DNA from: an uncultured Clostridium sp. | GTDB taxonomy: Bacteria > Bacillota > Clostridia > Lachnospirales > Lachnospiraceae | Reading direction: 5' to 3' | Length of the DNA: 6,763 nucleotides | Assembly (NCBI GenBank): GCA_900553925.1 | Contig: USFH01000119.1 | Span: forward strand, 1 to 6,763 | Part shown: piece after piece, positions 1 to 5,297 of the stretch | Layout: each line of letters begins with the position of its first letter | How positions within the stretch are numbered: position 1 is the first letter of the stretch | Made by a program: the position numbers and the translations under genes | The notes under the pieces: model-generated | What the model was told of the DNA's origin: nothing | What the model saw: only the letters and a program-made list of their open reading frames with translations | Database searches by the model: none

Positions 1-1806
1 AAGCCTGTCCGCGTATTCTTCCACCTTTGTTTTTTGGGATCCCGTCAGAAGAACCTGCAACATGTCATACACCGGTGGGTAATGCAGCATCCGCCGGTAT
101 GTCATCTCCATATCGTAGAATTCACGATAATCCTTGCGTGCTGCCGCCGCGATTGCATAATGCTCCGGCTGATATGTCTGTATAACAACCTCTCCCGGTT
201 TATCGCCACGCCCGGCTCTTCCTGCCGCCTGTGTCAGCAGGTCAAATGTCCTCTCACCTGCCCGGAAATCATTCGCATACAGCGAAAGATCCGCAAGCAT
301 GACACCTACCAGCGTGACATTTCCATAATCATGTCCCTTCACAATCATCTGCGTTCCGATCAGCATGTCTGCTTTTCCATCTGCGAATTGCTTCAGGATT
401 CTTGCCCCAGCGTCTTTTCTGGCAGTTGTATCTTTATCCATCCGTAATGTCTTTATCGCCGGAAACAGCTTATGAATCTCTTCTTCTACCTTCTCCGTAC
501 CGGTCCCAAAGCCCGCAATCATCGGAGACTTACATGCTGGGCACGCCTTTGGCATTTCCATGGAATACCCGCAGTAGTGGCACATCAATTGCTTCTGTGC
601 CTGATATGTCTGCATATGATAAGTCAGTGCAACATCACATTTCGGACATTTGATCGGTTCCCCACATGCACGGCAGGATACAAAGCTGTTAAACCCTCGC
701 CGGTTTATGAACAACATCATCTGTTCCTTCTTCTCTAGCCGGTCAGCAATCTTATTATATAAGCTCCGGCTGATGATTCCCCGGTTTCCGCTTCGCAGCT
801 CCTCCCGGAGATCCACGACCTCAATGGTGTTTGTCTGCATGTGCTCCGGTCTTTCCGGAAGTTCCCACAACCGGTATTCACCGTTCTGTGCCTTCGTATA
901 GCTCTCCACACTCGGCGTTGCAGATCCTAAGATGATCTCCGCTTGTTCTAATTCTGCACGTTTGATTGCAACATCTCTCGCATGATACCGCGGTGCCTGA
1001 TCACTCTTGAATGCTCCATCATGTTCCTCATCGATGACGATCAGCTTAAGATTCACACATGGGGTAAAAAGTGCCGAGCGCGGACCGATCACGACATCCA
1101 CTTCCTTCTCCTTTGCCTTCCTGAACTGTTCGTATTTTTCGCCCTTGCTCTGCTTGGAATTCACGAAAGCTACCCGGTCGCCAAAATGCTTCCGGAATCT
1201 TGCAACTGTCTGATATGTAAGTGAAATCTCCGGAATTAAGACGATTGCCTGTCCACCATCCCGAATCACTTCCTTGATGCACTGGATATATACTTCTGTT
1301 TTCCCGCTGCCTGTCACACCATGCAGAAGATATGGCCTTCGGTTTTTGCTCTGATAATTCTCACGGAATTCCTTGACCAATGCCTGCTGTCCGTCGTTCA
1401 GTGTGACAAACGCCCACTGATCTTCCGAAAGTCTGGTTTCTTCTACCTTCTGAGCCGTCTTCCGGACAGTCTGCTTGACAGGCATGACTGTCTGCAATGC
1501 ACGATTCATCGTAACACCATAGGTCTCTTTGAGCCATGCAGCAAGCTGTATGAGTTTTCCTTCGATCGGAACTGCTTTATCCGGCACATCTAGAATCTCT
1601 TTTATTCTGTCTTCCTCGTAAGATGTCGTATCAGTGATTGCAATCACATAACCGTGCCTTCTCGTGTTTCCTTTTCCGAAGGGCACTGTCACAAGACTTC
1701 CTACATGCACCTGCTCCGCAAGTGCCTCGCTGATCCGGTATTGAAACACCCGGTCAATCGCACTATGCGAAATATCGATTATTATATCCGCATATCTTTG
1801 TGACAT
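1..1806 (-). CDS. priA: PriA, primosomal replication-restart helicase (C-terminus off the left edge)
   Basis: PriA is a superfamily 2 3'-5' DNA helicase that binds stalled or collapsed forks and reloads the replicative helicase. I translated 602 uninterrupted codons from the ATG at 1804-1806 to the left edge. The order is an N-terminal DNA-binding region (about residues 1-110), Walker A GVTGSGKTEVY (163-173), GPRSALF (241-247), the DEEH box (259-262), GSATPS (294-299), and a zinc-binding insertion with all eight cysteines as four CxxC pairs (378/381, 387/390, 409/412, 422/425). Then follow GTGTEKVEE (434-442), GTQMIVKG (484-491) and the Q-AGRAGR motif (526-533). Family members are about 730-800 residues, so roughly the last 130-200 are missing. 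The start lies inside murE, with GGAGG six bases upstream; the next protein residues match the usual PriA N-terminus. Nothing looks broken. Confidence 0.97.
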   Translation of the reverse strand, partial: MSQRYADIIIDISHSAIDRVFQYRISEALAEQVHVGSLVTVPFGKGNTRRHGYVIAITDTTSYEEDRIKEILDVPDKAVPIEGKLIQLAAWLKETYGVTMNRALQTVMPVKQTVRKTAQKVEETRLSEDQWAFVTLNDGQQALVKEFRENYQSKNRRPYLLHGVTGSGKTEVYIQCIKEVIRDGGQAIVLIPEISLTYQTVARFRKHFGDRVAFVNSKQSKGEKYEQFRKAKEKEVDVVIGPRSALFTPCVNLKLIVIDEEHDGAFKSDQAPRYHARDVAIKRAELEQAEIILGSATPSVESYTKAQNGEYRLWELPERPEHMQTNTIEVVDLREELRSGNRGIISRSLYNKIADRLEKKEQMMLFINRRGFNSFVSCRACGEPIKCPKCDVALTYHMQTYQAQKQLMCHYCGYSMEMPKACPACKSPMIAGFGTGTEKVEEEIHKLFPAIKTLRMDKDTTARKDAGARILKQFADGKADMLIGTQMIVKGHDYGNVTLVGVMLADLSLYANDFRAGERTFDLLTQAAGRAGRGDKPGEVVIQTYQPEHYAIAAAARKDYREFYDMEMTYRRMLHYPPVYDMLQVLLTGSQKTKVEEYADRL

Positions 1807-3262
1807 CCTCTTCCTCCAAAATCCCGCGAATCAAGTCTCTCTCATCCATATGGTGCTTCACACCATGAATCTCCTGGTAATCTTCGTGTCCCTTCCCTGC
1901 AAGTACGATCACATCCCCCGGCTGCGCATGTAAGATTGCATACCGGATTGCTTCCTTACGATCCTCAATCGCAACATACGATCCGGTCGTTTTCTTCATT
2001 CCCGTCACGATGTCCTCCATAATTGCTGCCGGTTCTTCGTCTCTTGGATTATCGCTTGTAATGATGGTGAAATCAGCCATATTTCCTGATACTTCTCCCA
2101 TCTCAAACCTACGGTCCTTCGAGCGGTTTCCTCCACAACCAAACAATGTAACAAGACGCTTCGGATTGTATGCACGAAGCGCTGTAAGAAGGCTTTCTAG
2201 TGCCATTGCATTGTGCGCATAATCAATCATCAGCGTAAATGCATCCGAGATCGGTATCATCTCCACACGTCCACGCACCTTGATCTGTTTCAAGATTGTC
2301 TGAATATCTGCAACCGGTACGTGCATCAGATCCGCAACCGCAATGGCCGCCAGTGAATTATGCACGGAGAACTCACCCGGAAGATCAACAACCATCTGTC
2401 CGCTCAGGCTGCCGGACAACGCATACTGGATTCCGAGCACACCATTTTCGCAATAGAGTTTTACATCGTTAGCACAGTAATCTGCATGTTCACGCATGCC
2501 ATAGGTGATCTTCCCACAGTCCGCATGTTCCATCATATAACCTGCATTCTTATCATCCACATTGAAGATTCCGGTCTTGCAGAGTGTGAACAGCTTTGCT
2601 TTCCAGTCTCTGTATTCCTCGAAGCTTGCATGCTCATTCGGTCCGATATGATCCTTTGACAGGTTCGTGAAGATTCCATAGTCAAAATCAACGCCTGCGA
2701 CACGGTCCAGCATAAGTCCCTGGGAAGAGACTTCCATAACTACAGCCTTGCATCCGTTGTCAACCATATCCTTCATATACTTGTGAAGTACCATCGACTC
2801 CGGTGTTGTATTCTCTGCCGGGATCTTATTCGCTCCATCTAAGATCTCGATCGTACCAACCAGTCCCGTCTTAATTCCTGCCCGTTCGAGCATCTCCCGG
2901 ATCATATATGTGGTTGTTGTCTTGCCCTTCGTTCCGGTAAGCCCGATCACAGTCATCTGCTCCGATGGTTTTCCATAGAATGCGGAGCTTATCTTTCCCA
3001 TCGCATAACGGCTGCTCTCCACGCGTACGACTGTTACAGTCTCCGGCACCTGCACATCCTTCTCGCAAACGATTACGGATGCCCCCTTCGCAGCAACATC
3101 CTGTGCATATTTATGTCCGTCAGATACCGCACCACTGATACAGAAAAACAGATCTCCCGGCTGCACGCGTCTCGAATCGTTCTTTATTCCACGTACTTCC
3201 ACCTCTGTATTTCCCTGTACCACCTCATATGTAAGTCCTTCTAATAGAACTGACAGTCTCAT
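1763..3262 (-). CDS. murE: MurE-type ligase: UDP-MurNAc-L-Ala-D-Glu:meso-diaminopimelate ligase, variant motifs
   Basis: This cytoplasmic Mur ligase uses ATP to add the third stem-peptide residue to UDP-MurNAc-L-Ala-D-Glu. The 499 residues match the family length. Visible motifs are NDSR (28-31) in the uridine-binding domain, P-loop TGTKGKTT (109-116), NTTPES (151-156), EVSSQGL (177-183), the lysine expected to be carbamylated (K221), GRVEMI (331-336), FGCGGNRSKDRR (374-385), DNPR (404-407) and AGKGHEDYQ (455-463). DNPR together with GKGHE is the known mark of meso-diaminopimelate rather than lysine use. Two motifs depart from the E. coli type: DHIGPNEHASFEEY replaces the DHLDYHG region with two extra residues, and DYAHN replaces DYAHT. 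It could therefore be a paralogue rather than the main MurE. AGGAGG (3269-3274) lies six bases before the ATG. Its 3' end overlaps priA by 44 bases. Confidence 0.9.
   Translation of the reverse strand: MRLSVLLEGLTYEVVQGNTEVEVRGIKNDSRRVQPGDLFFCISGAVSDGHKYAQDVAAKGASVIVCEKDVQVPETVTVVRVESSRYAMGKISSAFYGKPSEQMTVIGLTGTKGKTTTTYMIREMLERAGIKTGLVGTIEILDGANKIPAENTTPESMVLHKYMKDMVDNGCKAVVMEVSSQGLMLDRVAGVDFDYGIFTNLSKDHIGPNEHASFEEYRDWKAKLFTLCKTGIFNVDDKNAGYMMEHADCGKITYGMREHADYCANDVKLYCENGVLGIQYALSGSLSGQMVVDLPGEFSVHNSLAAIAVADLMHVPVADIQTILKQIKVRGRVEMIPISDAFTLMIDYAHNAMALESLLTALRAYNPKRLVTLFGCGGNRSKDRRFEMGEVSGNMADFTIITSDNPRDEEPAAIMEDIVTGMKKTTGSYVAIEDRKEAIRYAILHAQPGDVIVLAGKGHEDYQEIHGVKHHMDERDLIRGILEEEDVTKICGYNNRYFA
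1813..1817 (-). promoter_or_regulatory. Ribosome binding site of priA, inside murE
   Basis: On the minus strand GGAGG stands six bases before the priA ATG at 1804-1806. It lies within the last codons of murE (the Glu-Glu-Glu stretch at residues 483-485), so the same bases encode the MurE C-terminus and position ribosomes for priA. It fixes the priA start and suggests translational coupling. Confidence 0.8.
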
Positions 3263-3281
3263 AGTCTGCCTCCTTTTTGAT

Positions 3282-3310
3282 CCTATATGTCTCTATGCTC
3301 TAAAAGTAAA
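3282..3310 (-). promoter_or_regulatory. Weak candidate promoter for murE-priA
   Basis: On the minus strand TTTACT (3305-3310) and TATAGG (3282-3287) are separated by exactly 17 bases, each matching the sigma-A consensus at four of six positions. The -35 candidate sits in the T-rich tail of the rpoZ terminator. Transcription would begin near 3275, giving a leader of only about a dozen bases that starts at the murE ribosome binding site. The match is weak and may be chance, but the genes downstream of a terminator need either a promoter or read-through. Confidence 0.3.
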
Positions 3311-3338
3311 GAAGGCTACAGCAAAAACCTGCAGCCTT
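3301..3338 (-). terminator. Intrinsic terminator after rpoZ
   Basis: Minus-strand RNA forms a 10-bp stem (AAGGCTGCAG with CTGTAGCCTT, one G-U pair) around a seven-base loop, at 3312-3338. An A-rich stretch precedes it and a T-rich tail, CTTTACTTTT, follows it. The hairpin starts about 18 bases past the rpoZ stop. The tail is interrupted by A and C, so termination may be partial and let some transcription into murE. The opposite side is also T-rich, but no plus-strand gene is present to use it. Confidence 0.8.
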
Positions 3339-3356
3339 TTCTCTTTCTATTTGATC

Positions 3357-3593
3357 CTATTCCTCGTCGTCTCCTACAATCTTGACCTTTCCGCTGTACA
3401 GTTCAGCAACTGCAGTTGAAAGCGGCTTGCCGCTTGCAGACTTCACAAGAGGCTCTGCACCTCCGATAATCTGTCTTGCACGCTTTGCCGTTGCCATAAC
3501 AACAGAATAACGGCTCTGTACAACCGGCTGTTCGCCCGGCTCCACTTCACTGTTTATCACTTCCATTAACTCTGTGTATGATGGATGTATCAT
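3357..3593 (-). CDS. rpoZ: RNA polymerase omega subunit
   Basis: Omega is the small RNA polymerase subunit that helps fold and hold beta-prime. The 78-residue product has the family's core SRYSVVMATAKRARQI (27-42), followed by the conserved KPLSTAVAELYSGKV stretch toward the C-terminus, and it ends in an acidic tail. It starts with ATG 18 bases after the gmk stop. A GGGAG ribosome binding site (3604-3608) stands ten bases upstream of that ATG, slightly far but usable. Omega next to gmk is a widely conserved pairing, seen in both Bacillus subtilis and Escherichia coli. In this unit it is the last gene before the terminator at 3312-3338. Confidence 0.96.
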   Translation of the reverse strand: MIHPSYTELMEVINSEVEPGEQPVVQSRYSVVMATAKRARQIIGGAEPLVKSASGKPLSTAVAELYSGKVKIVGDDEE

Positions 3594-3611
3594 ATCTGTA
3601 TATCTCCCTTC

Positions 3612-4229
3612 CTATAAAGCTTTGAGCTCTTTTTTTATTTCTTCCATAAAATCAAGATTATTCTCACGCAGACATTTTCTGCCGACAATAATCGAGTGTA
3701 CGCTGTGTACACATGTATCTAAATCGTCGTTGACAACGATATAGTCATATTGCTGCATATCCTCGGATTCTTCCACCGCACGCTGCATGCGCTTGTTGAT
3801 GACGTCCTCGCTCTCGGTACCCCGTCCAGCCAGACGTTCCCGGAGTCCTTTCGCACTCGGTGCTGTAATGAATATAAGAATCGCATCCGGATACTGTTCC
3901 CGGACATTCATGGCACCCTGCACTTCGATCTCTAAGATCACATCATGCCCCTTCGCCATCTCATCCTCAACAAACTTTCTTGGAGTTCCATAATAATTCT
4001 CCACATATTGTGCCCACTCGATAAATCCGTTATAATCGATCAGATTCCGGAATTCATCCACGGTTTTGAAATAATATTCCCTTCCGTCAACTTCTCCTTC
4101 TCTCGGTGCACGTGTCGTTGCAGAAACCGACAGGCTGTAGCCATACTCTGCAACCATCTTCTTCACCACAGTGCCCTTTCCAACGCCGGAGAATCCGGAA
4201 ATAACAATCAAAGAACCTTTCTTTGCCAT
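3612..4229 (-). CDS. gmk: Guanylate kinase
   Basis: Guanylate kinase converts GMP and ATP to GDP and ADP in the cytoplasm, feeding GTP and, indirectly, (p)ppGpp pools. The 205 residues are the normal length. The P-loop is GFSGVGKGT (12-20); many homologues have Pro where this one has Phe13, a change outside the essential GxxGxGK(G/T) frame. The GMP-binding set includes S36/T38, R40, R43, Y52 and E71, and LEIEVQGA (99-106) is the usual LDIDVQGA-like motif. A lid segment with RLAGRGTESEDVINKRM follows. The start ATG comes 17 bases after the yicC stop. The likely ribosome binding site TAGGAGG overlaps that stop codon, leaving a rather long 12-base spacer; there is no alternative in-frame start in the gap. 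The tight spacing implies co-transcription with yicC and rpoZ. Confidence 0.97.
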   Translation of the reverse strand: MAKKGSLIVISGFSGVGKGTVVKKMVAEYGYSLSVSATTRAPREGEVDGREYYFKTVDEFRNLIDYNGFIEWAQYVENYYGTPRKFVEDEMAKGHDVILEIEVQGAMNVREQYPDAILIFITAPSAKGLRERLAGRGTESEDVINKRMQRAVEESEDMQQYDYIVVNDDLDTCVHSVHSIIVGRKCLRENNLDFMEEIKKELKAL

Positions 4230-4245
4230 AGTCGCCCGACGCCTC

Positions 4246-5124
4246 CTATTCTATATTCTGAATCTGTTCACGGACCTTCTCAATCTCAGTCTTAAGGTCA
4301 ATTCCTTTATCCGCGATGATCAGGGAATTCGCCTTAGACAAAATGGTATTCGCCTCCCGGTTCATCTCCTGCACGATAAAATCAAGCTTCCGTCCGACTG
4401 CACCGCCTTCTGTGAGGATCTTTCGTGTACTGTCAATATGACTTCTGAGACGGACAACCTCCTCATCGACACAGACCTTATCCGCATACATTGTAACCTC
4501 TGCTGCAATCCGCTGGTCGTCAATCTGTGTATTGATCGCAAGCTCATCTACCTTCTCGATCAGCCGCGCCTTATAGTCTTCTATAATCTGCGGTGACTTC
4601 TCCTCGATATACGCCACAAGCTCTGACATCCCATCTAATTTGGCAAGCAGGTCATTCTTCAGATTCTCGCCTTCACGAATACGTGACTCTACGAATTTCT
4701 CTGCAGCTTCCCGTACAACACCCTCAAGATGAGACCATATTTCATTCTCATCAACAGACTGTTCCTCTAATGTGAACACCTCCGGAAATCTGCCAATCAC
4801 AGCCGGTTTCACGTCTGACTGCAGTCCGAATTCCTCCGCCATGCTGTTCAGATAATTCACATATTCTGTTGCAATTCCCTTGTTATATTTCACACACACA
4901 TTAGACTTTGTATAGTCTTCATATGTGATAAATACATCCACTTTTCCACGCTGAATATACTCCTTCAGACAAGCTCTGATATCTGATTCAAAATAATTCA
5001 GCTTCTTCGGCAGCTTCACATTCATATCACAGAATCTGTGATTGACTGCCTTAATCTCTACTACAATCTTGCGATCGTCATTTACCTGTTCGCCTCTTCC
5101 GAAGCCAGTCATACTCTTTATCAC
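4246..5124 (-). CDS. yicC: YicC/YloC family endoribonuclease, GTG start
   Basis: YicC-family proteins are oligomeric endoribonucleases; the E. coli member has been linked to small-RNA turnover, while the natural substrates in Gram-positives are not established to my knowledge. The 292 residues are full length. The N-terminal YicC domain opens with SMTGFGRGE (4-12) and EIKAVNHRFCDMNVKLPK (23-40). The C-terminal DUF1732 domain has RIAAEVTMYADK (205-216), the EEVVRLRSHI stretch (221-230) and GGAVGRKLDFIVQEMNREANT (240-260), ending in a charged helix. The start is GTG at 5122-5124, chosen because a TAGGAG site lies six bases upstream and because the resulting MIKSMTGF is the family's normal N-terminus; the ATG at 5112 would remove conserved residues. 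It heads the yicC-gmk-rpoZ unit and follows an unusually structured leader. Confidence 0.96.
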   Translation of the reverse strand: MIKSMTGFGRGEQVNDDRKIVVEIKAVNHRFCDMNVKLPKKLNYFESDIRACLKEYIQRGKVDVFITYEDYTKSNVCVKYNKGIATEYVNYLNSMAEEFGLQSDVKPAVIGRFPEVFTLEEQSVDENEIWSHLEGVVREAAEKFVESRIREGENLKNDLLAKLDGMSELVAYIEEKSPQIIEDYKARLIEKVDELAINTQIDDQRIAAEVTMYADKVCVDEEVVRLRSHIDSTRKILTEGGAVGRKLDFIVQEMNREANTILSKANSLIIADKGIDLKTEIEKVREQIQNIE

Positions 5125-5130
5125 AATAGT

Positions 5131-5136
5131 CTCCTA
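5131..5136 (-). promoter_or_regulatory. Ribosome binding site selecting the yicC GTG start
   Basis: On the minus strand TAGGAG ends six bases before GTG at 5122-5124, which is optimal spacing. The downstream ATG at 5110-5112 would be 18 bases away, too far. The site lies just past the GC-rich hairpin at 5143-5161, so access to it could be modulated by leader folding. Confidence 0.75.
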
Positions 5137-5142
5137 TATCAT

Positions 5143-5161
5143 CTGCGGCCTGCAGCCACAG
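5143..5161 (-). promoter_or_regulatory. GC-rich leader hairpin just upstream of the yicC ribosome binding site
   Basis: Minus-strand RNA can form a 7-bp stem, CTGTGGC with GCCGCAG (one U-G pair), around the five-base loop TGCAG. It ends six bases before the TAGGAG site of yicC. No U-run follows, so it is not a terminator. It could limit or tune translation initiation, or be a protein or RNase target. The structure is directly visible; the role is inference. Confidence 0.5.
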
Positions 5162-5188
5162 TTTCTGTCTGTGTACATACGTGCACAT

Positions 5189-5244
5189 AAAAATAATGCA
5201 GATTATCGTTTCTCTCTTATCCATGAACGATAATCTACATTATT
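5189..5244 (-). terminator. Long inverted repeat: candidate rqcH terminator overlapping the yicC start region
   Basis: Arms of 19 bases at 5192-5210 and 5226-5244 pair fully in minus-strand RNA, with one G-U pair at 5199/5237, around a 15-base loop. On the plus strand that pair would be a C-A mismatch, which favours a role in minus-strand RNA. A run of five U (5189-5193) begins at the base of the stem, as in an intrinsic terminator for transcripts coming from rqcH, which has no other visible terminator. The stem is mostly A-U, so strength is uncertain. The upstream arm overlaps the -10 box of the yicC promoter. It could instead be only a 5' stabilising hairpin or a protein-binding palindrome. 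Confidence 0.5.
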
Positions 5245-5270
5245 ATAGTATAGGCACCCCTAAAAATCAA
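5242..5270 (-). promoter_or_regulatory. Strong sigma-A-type promoter of the yicC-gmk-rpoZ unit
   Basis: On the minus strand TTGATT (5265-5270) and a perfect TATAAT (5242-5247) are separated by 17 bases. The expected start is the G at 5235 or the A at 5236, giving a leader of about 111 bases before the yicC GTG. The A/T-rich repeat at 5276-5297 lies just upstream, where an UP element or an activator would sit. The -10 box shares its last three bases with the long inverted repeat. Confidence 0.78.
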
Positions 5271-5275
5271 GGTGT

Positions 5276-5297
5276 TTTCATGTTTAATTTCATGTTT
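5276..5297 (-). repeat. Tandem 10-bp direct repeat upstream of the yicC promoter
   Basis: Two exact copies of AAACATGAAA (minus strand) occupy 5288-5297 and 5276-5285, with two bases between them, a 12-base period. They lie at about -62 to -41 relative to the predicted start, the position of UP elements and activator sites. The first copy reaches into the rqcH stop codon (5297-5299). Either RNA polymerase alpha contact or a regulator site is possible; low complexity in A/T-rich DNA is the simpler alternative. Confidence 0.45.

Noticed and set aside
34..447. A 137-codon plus-strand ORF.
   Set aside because: It lies wholly opposite the well-supported priA, has no ribosome binding site in a sensible place, and its composition (many Cys, His, Ser) is typical of an antisense reading of a coding region.
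4171..4596. A 141-codon plus-strand ORF.
   Set aside because: It runs opposite gmk and yicC, both strongly identified by motifs, and shows no domain or start signal of its own.
5170..5187. Imperfect palindrome (TGTGCAC/GTACACA type) considered as an operator.
   Set aside because: It is short, has a mismatch and a wobble, and matches no operator consensus I recognise. It is mentioned only as part of the leader structure.
5078..5224. A 48-codon ORF on the minus strand starting at an ATG in the loop of the long hairpin and overlapping the start of yicC.
   Set aside because: It has no ribosome binding site, its start is only about a dozen bases from the predicted transcript start, and its sequence shows no recognisable features. 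It is probably a chance reading frame, though ribosome profiling could show a leader peptide.
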